Shown here: positions 39,542-46,990 of the stretch, piece after piece
Layout: each line of letters starts with the position of its first letter
Numbering within the stretch: position 1 is the stretch's first letter
Source: a virus
Direction: 5' to 3' (one strand)
Length of the DNA: 53,027 nt
IMG/VR virus record: IMGVR_UViG_3300045885_000475
Span: 1-53,027 of that record
Translations under genes and position numbers: made by a program
Notes under the pieces: generated by a model
The model's database searches: none
Seen by the model: only the letters and a program-made list of their open reading frames with translations
What the model was told of the DNA's origin: nothing

Positions 39542-39925
39542 ATGCTCGACGCACTCTTCCGGGAGACGGTGACGCTGAGGCGTCTCGCGGTCGGCACGCG
39601 CCAGACCGACGGCGCGGCCGGCTACGAGATCGTCGTCGACGACGCCGAGGTGCCCGTGCAGATCCGGTGCCGCATCGAGCGCCGGCGCCGCCGCCTCATC
39701 ACGAAGGAAGGCGTCGAGCTCGAGGGCGACGCCACGATGGTCCTCAAGCGGCCGGCGTCGATCGAGATCTCGGAGGAGGACGTCGTGGTCGACCGGAACG
39801 GCCAGGCCTGGAAGATCCTCCGGAAGGAGAGCTCCGACTCGTTCTTCGGCGCCGGCGAGTACTTCCGGCTCGATCTCCAGGAGACCACGATTGAGGTGCC
39901 GGCGAACGACGGGGAGGGCGATTAG
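39542..39925 (+). CDS. Head closure / head-tail joining protein
   Basis: The product is 127 residues. Beta-barrel-like pattern beginning LFRETVTLRRLAVGTRQTDG, as in SPP1 gp16-type stoppers, with the usual late VVVDRNGQAWKI strand. Only a weak ribosome site is visible, 6 bp after the previous stop. Confidence 0.7.
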   Translation: MLDALFRETVTLRRLAVGTRQTDGAAGYEIVVDDAEVPVQIRCRIERRRRRLITKEGVELEGDATMVLKRPASIEISEEDVVVDRNGQAWKILRKESSDSFFGAGEYFRLDLQETTIEVPANDGEGD

Positions 39926-40540
39926 GTGGCCGCGCCCTTCGTCGTCCTGAACGCCGGCGCCGTCCGCGGGATGGTGCAGAAGGTGAACGGCGCGCTCGAC
40001 CAGGCCCAGGCGCGGGTCCTCGAGGCCACGAAGCAGGCGATGAACGAGATCTCGCACGACATCATCGCGGACGCGCAGAGCCGGATCAACAACCGCTCCG
40101 GCGGGACATCAGAGCGCGCCACCGTCGAGGAGGTGGTCGTCAGCGGGGAGGAGATCTCGCAGCGGTTCGGCTTCAACGTCCGTCACGGCCGGCAGCTCGA
40201 CCAGGGCGGCGAGATCCTGCCCGTGAAGGGCAAGCTCCTGGCGATCCCGCTCGACCCGGTCCTGACGGCCGCCGGCGTCGCGCGCTACTCCAGCCCCCTC
40301 GAGGAGCCGGACCTGGTCCTGGTCAAGATCAACGGGAAGCTCTTCCTCGTGAAGCGGGACGAGCGCGGCGGCCGCTTCAAGGGCCGCGACCTCCTCCGGT
40401 TCCACTGGCAGCTCGTCCCGAGCGTGGAGCAGCCCGGGACGAAGTTCTTCTCCGGCGCCGTCGACGCTCGCAAGGCCGACGTCCCGCGCGTGATTGGCGA
40501 TCGGGTGGGCCAGCTGCTGGGCGGCGGGGGTGCCCGATGA
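39926..40540 (+). CDS. Tail completion / neck protein (HK97 gp10-like)
   Basis: The product is 204 residues with a GTG start. A helical N-terminus (QARVLEATKQAMNEISHDII) followed by beta strands and GRQLDQGGEILPVKGKLLAI, and position before the tail terminator, fit neck/virion-morphogenesis proteins. Overlaps the next gene by 4 bp. Confidence 0.65.
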   Translation: MAAPFVVLNAGAVRGMVQKVNGALDQAQARVLEATKQAMNEISHDIIADAQSRINNRSGGTSERATVEEVVVSGEEISQRFGFNVRHGRQLDQGGEILPVKGKLLAIPLDPVLTAAGVARYSSPLEEPDLVLVKINGKLFLVKRDERGGRFKGRDLLRFHWQLVPSVEQPGTKFFSGAVDARKADVPRVIGDRVGQLLGGGGAR

Positions 40541-41049
40541 CGGCGGAACTCCAGATCGAGCTGACCGGCTTCGAGAAGGCCCTGGTCGAATGGCTGGGCC
40601 AGACCTTCAGGTTCTCGAACCCATCTCTCAAGGACATCCCTCTCGCGGCCGGCCGTCACTTCTTCGTGAACTACCTCCCCACGGCCGACGCGATCGCCAG
40701 GACCGCCGCGGCCGACTCCTTCCCGCCGATCGGGCCCAAGGAGCCCGCGATCGCGCTCTACACGAGCGCGGGCCCGGGCTTCCGGCAGTCCTCGAGCCGC
40801 GGTGGAAAGCACGACAACGCGGTCCAGTTTGTCCTTCGCGTCTCGGTCTCGTTCGAGCATGCCAAGGAGCTGCTCGAGGAGCTCTTCGAGCACCTGGTCG
40901 CTCACGCGCGCGGCAAGCGGATGGGGAGCTTCATCGTGAAGGCCACAGTCCCCGTCCAGCGCCCGACCGCCTTCCAGCGCCAGGGCGACGACCGCTACTT
41001 CGCCTCGTCTTCGATCCGCTTTCTCTACGTCTCTTTGCCTGAAGCATAG
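40537..41049 (+). CDS. Tail terminator-like protein
   Basis: The product is 170 residues, lying between the neck protein and the tail tube gene, where tail terminators reside. Mixed alpha/beta with VQFVLRVSVSFEHAKELLEE. Assigned by gene order. Confidence 0.6.
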   Translation: MTAELQIELTGFEKALVEWLGQTFRFSNPSLKDIPLAAGRHFFVNYLPTADAIARTAAADSFPPIGPKEPAIALYTSAGPGFRQSSSRGGKHDNAVQFVLRVSVSFEHAKELLEELFEHLVAHARGKRMGSFIVKATVPVQRPTAFQRQGDDRYFASSSIRFLYVSLPEA

Positions 41050-41061
41050 GAGGAGCCTTCC

Positions 41062-41859
41062 ATGGTCGACCAGAACGTCCGCGCCGCCGACCCGAGGAAC
41101 TACGGCGTCCCCGAGAAGGTCAGCCTCTGGATCCGGAACAAGGGTTCGACCGATCCGGCCGACTGGAAGGACCTGGGGAGCGTGATCGACGTCTCGATCA
41201 CCCCGGAGATCGAGCGTCTGGAGCACTTCGCCAACCGCCGCGGCGCCCGGGCGAAGGACCGCGAGGTCATCAGCTCCCGGAAGATGACGATCGACTTCTC
41301 GATCGAGGAAGTCAACCTCCACAACCTCCAGCACGCCTTCCAGGACGGCGAGGAGTCCGACTCGGCCACGAAGGACTACAAGGACGGCCGGATGTACCCG
41401 AACCCCGGGACGGCCGGCACGATCGAGCTCGGGGACACGAACGTCAAGAACGTGGTCGTCCGGGACGGCAACCTGGACGGGGACGTCGAGGCCGTCTTCA
41501 CCGAGGGGGTCGAGTACTCCGTCGACCTGGCGAACGGCATCGTGACCATCCTGGGCGGCGGTCTGGCGGACGAGGAGGTCGTGCCCGAGGTCCACATCTT
41601 CTACGAGAAGGAGGTCACCGTCACGACCTTCCAGCTCTTCCCGGGCACGGAGATCGAGGTCGAGGCCCAGTTCCAAATCGTGGGCGCCGGCGTCGTGAAG
41701 CAGATCTACACCCTGCCGAACGCCGTGCTCCGGAACAACGGCGCGATCTCGATCGGCGACGGGTCGACCTGGCAGTCGATCCCGCTCACCCTCGAGGCAC
41801 TGGTGGACGCCACGGGCGAGCTCGGGCAGGGCGCGATCGTGAACGAGGGCGAGCTGTAA
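41062..41859 (+). CDS. Major tail tube protein
   Basis: The product is 265 residues behind TAGGAGGAGCC. Beta-rich with GSVIDVSITPEIERLEHFAN and SRKMTIDFSIEEVNLHNLQH near the start, typical of siphovirus tube proteins, and a final conserved-looking domain. Followed directly by an intrinsic terminator, as is common after this highly expressed gene, and then by the frameshifted chaperone. Confidence 0.85.
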   Translation: MVDQNVRAADPRNYGVPEKVSLWIRNKGSTDPADWKDLGSVIDVSITPEIERLEHFANRRGARAKDREVISSRKMTIDFSIEEVNLHNLQHAFQDGEESDSATKDYKDGRMYPNPGTAGTIELGDTNVKNVVVRDGNLDGDVEAVFTEGVEYSVDLANGIVTILGGGLADEEVVPEVHIFYEKEVTVTTFQLFPGTEIEVEAQFQIVGAGVVKQIYTLPNAVLRNNGAISIGDGSTWQSIPLTLEALVDATGELGQGAIVNEGEL

Positions 41860-41864
41860 CGGGT

Positions 41865-41889
41865 TCTCCCCGTGTAAACGGGGAGATTT
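41865..41889 (+). terminator. Terminator after tail tube gene (family copy 2)
   Basis: Perfect 9-bp stem TCTCCCCGT/ACGGGGAGA, GTAA tetraloop, TTT. Shares 20 bases with the early terminator at 29896. Would lower tail-gene expression relative to head genes. Confidence 0.8.
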
Positions 41890-41890
41890 C

Positions 41891-41904
41891 TGCAGGCGTC
41901 TGCA
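41891..41904. promoter_or_regulatory. Palindrome TGCAGGCGTCTGCA
   Basis: Near-perfect 14-bp palindrome between the terminator and the chaperone ribosome site; related copies at 8492 and 46618 are also intergenic. Candidate regulator-binding site. Confidence 0.4.
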
Positions 41905-41923
41905 GGTGGGAAAGGAGACGGGG

Positions 41924-42343
41924 ATGAGTGAGACGGGCGGCGAGCTCCCGGGGGCCCTGGCGAAACGGGAGCGGGTGGTCCAGCTCGAGGACGGCGGCTC
42001 GGTCGTCGTCCGGCGCTGGAACTGGGCGCGCGAGCAGGCGGCGCTAGATCTCGTGATGAGCCTGATCGGGAAGGTCGACTGGAAGGAGCTCTCGGGCGGC
42101 GACCCCTTCGCGTCGGCCGCTTCCATGATGCGCGTGGTCGGGAGGCACCTTGCGGACCTGGTGAAGCTCTCGATGAGCCCCGACGACTTCGCCGGCTGGG
42201 ACGACATGGCCCCGATCGATCGCGCCACGATCTTCGAGGCGATCTTCGACCTGAATCGGATCGGGGATTACGCAAAAAAAGTCAAGGGGGCCCTGAGCAA
42301 GTTCAAGTCCGGCCCGGCCAACGGACAGAACGGCTCTCCATAG
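41924..42343 (+). CDS. Tail assembly chaperone, short form (gpG)
   Basis: The product is 139 residues behind GAAAGGAGACGGGG. Helical protein with the position and size of siphovirus gpG. At codons 117-119 the message has GCA AAA AAA G, a canonical slippery site, and the -1 frame is open to 42690, giving the longer gpGT form that bridges tape measure and tube. Confidence 0.9.
   Translation: MSETGGELPGALAKRERVVQLEDGGSVVVRRWNWAREQAALDLVMSLIGKVDWKELSGGDPFASAASMMRVVGRHLADLVKLSMSPDDFAGWDDMAPIDRATIFEAIFDLNRIGDYAKKVKGALSKFKSGPANGQNGSP
42274..42280 (+). promoter_or_regulatory. Programmed -1 frameshift site (A AAA AAA)
   Basis: The heptamer is in the zero frame as A_AAA_AAA and is followed by GTCAAGGGGGCCC, a GC-rich stretch that may fold. 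The -1 frame downstream has no stop for 137 codons. Confidence 0.9.
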
Positions 42344-42690
42344 AGAGCGCCCTGGGCCTCCTGGCATCCCGTGGTATCTGCAGCCTGGCCGAGGTCCTCG
42401 ACTGGAATGGATCCTGGACGAGGGAGTTGATCGAGCTCATGGTTCCCGTGGCGATCGAGCAGCAGGCGGAGGAAGCCCGCCTCCAGTTCGCCGCCGTGCA
42501 GGCGGCCGCAGGGAGCCTCTTCTCCAAGGAGGCGCCCAAGGCCTTCCTCGACAGCATCGAGAAGATCCGCGACGCCGCGCGCAGCTCGCAGGCGGGCGCG
42601 CGCGGGCCCGCGAGCCGGGGCGCCGCGGCCGCGGAAACTCTGATCTCCGGCTTCGCCCAGGCGGGCATCAGGCTCGGGAGGAAGAGGTGA
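42280..42690 (+). CDS. Frameshift extension of tail chaperone (gpT part)
   Basis: Read in the -1 frame from the slippery site, this adds 136 residues to the first 119 codons of the chaperone, giving a 255-residue gpGT. The extension begins SQGGPEQVQVRPGQ and ends with a helical, Ala-rich segment (PVAIEQQAEEARLQFAAVQA). An ATG at 42427 lies inside but has no ribosome site, so frameshifting is the better explanation. Confidence 0.88.
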   Translation, partial: SQGGPEQVQVRPGQRTERLSIESALGLLASRGICSLAEVLDWNGSWTRELIELMVPVAIEQQAEEARLQFAAVQAAAGSLFSKEAPKAFLDSIEKIRDAARSSQAGARGPASRGAAAAETLISGFAQAGIRLGRKR

Positions 42691-42692
42691 GA

Positions 42693-43154
42693 CTAGCGTT
42701 CATCATCGCCTCTGTCGTCTTCAACGTCTGTTCGGGCTTCCAGGACTCGGATGATCCAATGTGGCGCAAGCCCCGGAGTGAATGCGGGGCCTACTGGCTG
42801 CAGGATGTAATCGCCGGGGGCGGGCGGCTGGAAGGACAGATGCGAAGTCAACATGAGTGGGGCGGAAAGGTCTGTCCCAAGCGCGGGGCGCAGAATGGGA
42901 GGGGAAAAGAACGTCTCAGCTCGGATGAACTGGCCGGAGCGGATCTCGTCAGCCATTTCATTGAGGATCAAGATCCGGTTGTCCTTGGTGAAGTTGTAGT
43001 CCGCGGAGGTCCAGGCCCGGATGTAGACGGTAATCGGGATTCCATATTTTGCATCCGGAAATGGCAGTGGATCCGCCAGGATGGCTTCGGCGTTCAACTC
43101 CCGGTTCTCACCGCGCGAGATCTTTCGAGCCACAACCATCCAGTCGATTCGCAC
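42693..43154 (-). CDS. Reverse-strand moron, paralogue of the gene at 8521-8907
   Basis: The product is 153 residues from GTG 43154. VRIDW at the start, DPLPFPDAKYGIPI in the middle and the overall length resemble the protein at 8521, so both belong to one DUF6941-like family. It lies opposite to all surrounding tail genes, has its own promoter, and sits in DNA that is less GC-rich than its surroundings. Such cassettes are usually expressed from the prophage. Role unknown; host fitness or exclusion is possible. Confidence 0.65.
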   Translation of the reverse strand: MRIDWMVVARKISRGENRELNAEAILADPLPFPDAKYGIPITVYIRAWTSADYNFTKDNRILILNEMADEIRSGQFIRAETFFSPPILRPALGTDLSAPLMLTSHLSFQPPAPGDYILQPVGPAFTPGLAPHWIIRVLEARTDVEDDRGDDER

Positions 43155-43162
43155 GCCTGGAA

Positions 43163-43191
43163 TGGTCGCTCGAGTGGCGAGCTCGAGTCAA
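43163..43191 (-). promoter_or_regulatory. Promoter of the moron gene 43154-42693
   Basis: On the minus strand TTGACT (43191-43186), 17 bases, CGACCA (43168-43163), then 8 bases to GTG 43154. CTCGAGCGACCAT is identical to the element before the paralogue at 8907. Confidence 0.6.
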
Positions 43192-43535
43192 CGGTCGCGC
43201 TTGTCGCGCAATTCTTCGATCTTGCGACGCGCAGCCTCGTCCGCTTCCTTTTTGGCGGCGGCCCTGCGCGCCTTTCCCTCCGGCGTATTCCACTCGGCTC
43301 GAACCTTCCGCATCTCCTCCATGTGCTTCGGGATGCAGGTCTCCATGTCACACCAAGCTGGATCCGTGGACTGGTCGGCGAAATCTCGATGCCACCGGAA
43401 GGACTCCATCCATCGGATCTGCTCGAGGAGCGCGCGGGAGTCGTCCGCAGGCTTCTCGGATTGCAGGGCCGAGGTAGTGGTTGGAATGGCGATCGCGAGC
43501 ACCAGAAGTCCAAGGGTACCGATTACCGCTTTCAT
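43188..43535 (-). CDS. Secreted moron protein with signal peptide
   Basis: The product is 115 residues. ATG 43535 is chosen because GAAAGGAGG lies 8 bases upstream. Residues 1-24 form a Sec signal (MKAVIGTLGLLVLAIAIPTT) with likely cleavage after SALQS-type residues. The mature part has two Cys (WCDMETC) and a charged C-terminal helix rich in Lys, Glu and Arg. A periplasmic or exported role, for example superinfection exclusion, is plausible. It overlaps the promoter of the next moron gene. Confidence 0.65.
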   Translation of the reverse strand: MKAVIGTLGLLVLAIAIPTTTSALQSEKPADDSRALLEQIRWMESFRWHRDFADQSTDPAWCDMETCIPKHMEEMRKVRAEWNTPEGKARRAAAKKEADEAARRKIEELRDKRDR

Positions 43536-43561
43536 CCCACGCCTCCTTTCGAGCACTGCGA

Positions 43562-43567
43562 AGTATA
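43562..43567 (-). promoter_or_regulatory. Possible -10 (TATACT) for the secreted moron
   Basis: Minus-strand TATACT lies 27 bases upstream of ATG 43535; the same hexamer is used at 9031. No good -35 is seen at the proper distance. Confidence 0.3.
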
Positions 43568-43593
43568 CGACTGTTTGAACTTCATGGTGACCC

Positions 43594-45180
43594 GTGGCTG
43601 AAGAATTTCAAGCCGGTTCCGTCGTCGTCGAGCTCAAGGCTCAAATCGAGAGCCTCCGGAAAGGTGTCACCGAGGCCAAGTCGGTCATGGAGCGGCTTGG
43701 GCGGGGCGTCCAGACCGCTGCCGGCACCATCAACCGGGCCGGTCAGCAAATGACCCAGACCTTCGACGTGGTCGAAAAGAGGACCCTCAGGTTTGCCGCT
43801 CGAGTGGCGACGCTCACCAATCGACTCCTCGGTCTCCAGGTCGTCATGAACAACTTCGGCAGCCGAATCCAAGGCGGGGCCTTCGGACGTCCGTTACAGG
43901 TCGCCACCGATGCGCTTACCACTTTCGCCGGCATCGTGTCAGTCTTCCCCAATAAGATCGGTGTCGCGGTCGGCGTGCTCGCAGCGTTGGGCACCGTTCT
44001 GGCAAATCTCCTTGGTCCGACGGAGGCTCAGCGGAAGGAGATCGAGCGACTGGGGCAGGAGATTGAGGATCTCGCCAAGGCGCGTCGGGCTCTCGAAACG
44101 GCCGCCACCCGAGGGGCTGAGGACAAGAAACTGCGCGATGAATTCCGCATCGGCAACTTCGGAGAGCGTTTCGAGAAGGAGAACCGAGACCTTGAGGCCA
44201 CCCTCAAGGAACGTGAGCGCCTGATTCAGAAGATGATCCTCCTTACGGAGGAGATCGACAAGCGAGCGGCGGCGGCCGGAACGTTAGAGGGCGCGGAGGC
44301 GCTAATTCTCCAGCTTGGTCAGGAGCGAGTCGAGACCGTCAGCGCCCTCGCCGAAATCAACCGCATCGCTCAGGACCAGCAGCTCGCGAAAGCGCTCCGG
44401 GACGCGCGCACCGAGCTCGCTGACCTGAACAAGGAGCTCGGTGCGGGTCGCTCCACGGCGGACCTCTTCTTCCGGACCGGACTGCTCGATCCGATCTCCC
44501 GCCTGCGCGCGGAAGTCAGCATCACCGAGAAGGAGCTGACCACACTGATCGAACTGCAGCGCAAGCTGGAGGCGATCAAGCCCGGCGCCGGCGCAGAGCT
44601 CTCCACCAGCATCGGAACCGCCACGGACGCGGTTCGGCGGGCCCGCGCGGAGGTCGTGCGCGCGGAAGAGGTCGACCGCATGGCGACGAACTTCTCCTCC
44701 GCCATCGGCCAGGGCATCGTCGACGGGATCCTGGCGGGCGAGTCCGCCCTAGAGACGCTCGCCGGTGTGGGCAAGAACCTCTTCGAGAACTTCCTGCGCG
44801 ACAGCGTGAACCAGTTCCAGACGTGGATGACCGACGCCTTCAAGGCAATCACGGGCGTCGCCGGTGCCGAGTTCGGGGCCCTCTTCGGGGCGCTCGCCGG
44901 CGTCGCCGGGTTCTTCCTCTCAAAGAAGGGGGAGGAGAGCGCGCGGGAAACCTTCAACAACGTGCGGTCCAACATCGAGAGCTCACAGCAGGTCCGCGGC
45001 GTGGTCGCGGGTCCGACGAACGTGGCGATCGCGGCCGTCGGCGAGAACATCTCCCGCGCGTTCGAGCCCTCGAGGCAGCTGCTCGCGGCGATCCTCGAGC
45101 AGATCCGGCAGATCAACCAGAAGACCGGCCGCGGCGGCGGCATCGGCGGATTCCCCGCGGTGACGGCCCCCACGACATAG
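43594..45180 (+). CDS. Tape measure protein
   Basis: The product is 528 residues with a GTG start and no clear ribosome site, perhaps because the moron cassette was inserted just upstream. Helical throughout, with hydrophobic segments near 110-150 (IVSVFPNKIGVAVGVLAALG) and 435-455 (GALFGALAGVAGFFL) that may enter the host membrane, and long charged helices between. Position after the chaperone and length-determining role are standard. It is short; a tail near 80 nm is expected. The N-terminal half is less GC-rich than the C-terminal half. Confidence 0.85.
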   Translation: MAEEFQAGSVVVELKAQIESLRKGVTEAKSVMERLGRGVQTAAGTINRAGQQMTQTFDVVEKRTLRFAARVATLTNRLLGLQVVMNNFGSRIQGGAFGRPLQVATDALTTFAGIVSVFPNKIGVAVGVLAALGTVLANLLGPTEAQRKEIERLGQEIEDLAKARRALETAATRGAEDKKLRDEFRIGNFGERFEKENRDLEATLKERERLIQKMILLTEEIDKRAAAAGTLEGAEALILQLGQERVETVSALAEINRIAQDQQLAKALRDARTELADLNKELGAGRSTADLFFRTGLLDPISRLRAEVSITEKELTTLIELQRKLEAIKPGAGAELSTSIGTATDAVRRARAEVVRAEEVDRMATNFSSAIGQGIVDGILAGESALETLAGVGKNLFENFLRDSVNQFQTWMTDAFKAITGVAGAEFGALFGALAGVAGFFLSKKGEESARETFNNVRSNIESSQQVRGVVAGPTNVAIAAVGENISRAFEPSRQLLAAILEQIRQINQKTGRGGGIGGFPAVTAPTT

Positions 45181-45189
45181 GAGAGAGCG

Positions 45190-46011
45190 ATGAGCACCTA
45201 CAGCTTAGTGCGTCGGGGAGTGATCAGCCTGACCTCGGCCGATGCCGGCACGTCTAAGGACGTCGACATTTCCGGCGCCGTCAAGACCGGATCGGCGATC
45301 GTGGTCTCGAGCATCCGCTCGAATCGGAAGCCGGTCAAGGTCCAGCGCGGCCAGATCGCCGTGACGGAGGCCGCGACCTCCCCCGCAAACGCCGCAATCA
45401 CCGCCGTCGCGGCGCTCGCCCAGGCCTACGTCGTCGCCACCGTGCGCGAGAAGCGAGCGGGAGGGATCGGCGCGACCGTGAAGCTCTCCGCGGTCGACCA
45501 GGTGCGCCTCGAGTGGCTGGGGGGCGCCCTGGGCGCCGGCGAGGACATCGTGGCGGAATTCGAGGTGGTCGAACATCTCCTGACGCGCCAGGCCGCGACG
45601 ATCCGGCTGCTCGACGTCGACACGGTCCGGGTCGAATGGGACACGGCGCTCGAGGCGGGCGAGACGATCACCGTCTCATACGAAGTCTATGACGTGGAGG
45701 ACCTGGGCGACAGCCTCCAGGAGATCCTCTTCCGGCTCCAGAAGATGCTCGCCATCCAGGGCGAGAATTCCATCACCGACCTGCACACCTACGATGACGC
45801 CGGCAACCCCACGCAGTTCCGCGTCCGGGCGTTCGACACCAAGGACGACGCCGAGGCCGCGACGATTGACCTTCCCGCCGGCGACGCCCTCCAGGGCGGC
45901 GAACTCTCCCGGTACCTGGTCACCTTGGACTGGAGCACGGCGAAGAACCGGCCGCTCTCCATTCTATCGGTCCGCACGCATCTCCTGACACCCACGCCGG
46001 GGGTGAGCTAG
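45190..46011 (+). CDS. Tail tip / distal tail-like protein
   Basis: The product is 273 residues following the tape measure. Beta-rich, with two similar VRLEW/VRVEW strands (TVKLSAVDQVRLEWLGGALG; TIRLLDVDTVRVEWDTALEA), suggesting an internal duplication of an immunoglobulin-like domain. It could be the distal tail protein or a decoration of the tube. Confidence 0.6.
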   Translation: MSTYSLVRRGVISLTSADAGTSKDVDISGAVKTGSAIVVSSIRSNRKPVKVQRGQIAVTEAATSPANAAITAVAALAQAYVVATVREKRAGGIGATVKLSAVDQVRLEWLGGALGAGEDIVAEFEVVEHLLTRQAATIRLLDVDTVRVEWDTALEAGETITVSYEVYDVEDLGDSLQEILFRLQKMLAIQGENSITDLHTYDDAGNPTQFRVRAFDTKDDAEAATIDLPAGDALQGGELSRYLVTLDWSTAKNRPLSILSVRTHLLTPTPGVS

Positions 46012-46013
46012 GC

Positions 46014-46610
46014 ATGTGGCGTCCGAACACCCTCCTGGGATTCCGCCCGGCCGGCTGGCCGCAGCTGGTCAATCCCCGCGTGCCGTTCTCGCGGCCGACA
46101 CGGAATGCGGATCCCCGCCTGAACCCGGAGACGGGCGGCGGCCGTCGGATGACGCACCCGTACCTCGACGACATCGTCTACCCGGAGAACCCCACCCGGA
46201 TCACGAACTTCGACTACGACCGGATCCGGAAGGTGCCCACGGTCCTGACCAAGACGGCCGGCGGGACGGCGGTCGCGCAGTTCCCCGAGTTCGCGGACGA
46301 CGTCCCGATCACCGAGATCTGGGAGGCGAAGGACCTCTCCACGATCGTGGACCTCTACCGGCTCTTCCGGGAGTACCTGACGTCGACGCTGCCGACCGGG
46401 CGGTACATCGGCTGGCAGCCGCGGGACCTCTCTCCCTACAACTACTTCGTGGAGCTCCTGGACGTGCGCCTGGGCCAGGGCGAGGAGCACGTCGTCGAGG
46501 AGCTCGGCCACCGGGAGCCCTACATGATGCGCGAGTCGCTCCAGGTCCAGTTCAAGCTGATCCAGGAGGCCAAGGCGCCCGCCGGCGCCATGGTGTTCCT
46601 CGGGCTCTGA
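46014..46610 (+). CDS. Tail protein
   Basis: The product is 198 residues, 2 bp after the previous stop. It has a Trp/Pro-rich start (MWRPNTLLGFRPAGWPQL) and a later helical-beta region (EIWEAKDLSTIVDLYRLFRE). Similar aromatic starts occur in distal tail proteins of environmental siphoviruses. Function inferred from order only. Confidence 0.55.
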   Translation: MWRPNTLLGFRPAGWPQLVNPRVPFSRPTRNADPRLNPETGGGRRMTHPYLDDIVYPENPTRITNFDYDRIRKVPTVLTKTAGGTAVAQFPEFADDVPITEIWEAKDLSTIVDLYRLFREYLTSTLPTGRYIGWQPRDLSPYNYFVELLDVRLGQGEEHVVEELGHREPYMMRESLQVQFKLIQEAKAPAGAMVFLGL

Positions 46611-46617
46611 AAGCTTC

Positions 46618-46631
46618 TGCAGTCGTCTGCA
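46618..46631. promoter_or_regulatory. Palindrome TGCAGTCGTCTGCA
   Basis: Intergenic copy of the 14-bp element, 8 bp after a stop codon and 20 bp before a start. One central mismatch. Confidence 0.4.
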
Positions 46632-46651
46632 CTCGAGAGGAGGTGATCGGA

Positions 46652-46927
46652 ATGGTGCAGGTGAAGTTGGGCCAGCAGGTCACGTACGTGGATCCGTCGG
46701 GCAAGGCGTGCCCGGCGATCGTGACCGCCGCCTGGTCGTGGACGACCGTGAACGTCGTCTTCGTGAGCCCGGAGGCCTCGAAGACGGACAGCTACGGCCG
46801 CCAGATCGAGCGGGCCACGTCGGTGGCGCACGCCTCGACGCCGGGGCGCGCGTTCGGGAACTACTGGTACGCCGAAAGCGCCGACGAGAAAGTCGACGCG
46901 GGCTATCAGCCCGACCCCAAGATGTAG
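46652..46927 (+). CDS. Small tail-region protein
   Basis: The product is 91 residues behind GAGAGGAGG. A small beta-barrel-like pattern (VKLGQQVTYVDPSGKACPAI, then VTAAWSWTTVNVVFV) resembles the SH3-like proteins found in tail-tip operons. Not assigned to a family. Confidence 0.55.
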   Translation: MVQVKLGQQVTYVDPSGKACPAIVTAAWSWTTVNVVFVSPEASKTDSYGRQIERATSVAHASTPGRAFGNYWYAESADEKVDAGYQPDPKM

Positions 46928-46990
46928 GCGCCGGCCCCTCACGCGGGAACCGATGAGGGACCTGCCGCGGGGCCCCTTGGAGAGAGACGG

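Noticed and set aside
29900-41889. CCCGTGTAAACGGGG copies looked like CRISPR repeats
   Set aside because: Only two copies 12 kb apart, each a terminator hairpin followed by T's; no spacers and no cas operon.
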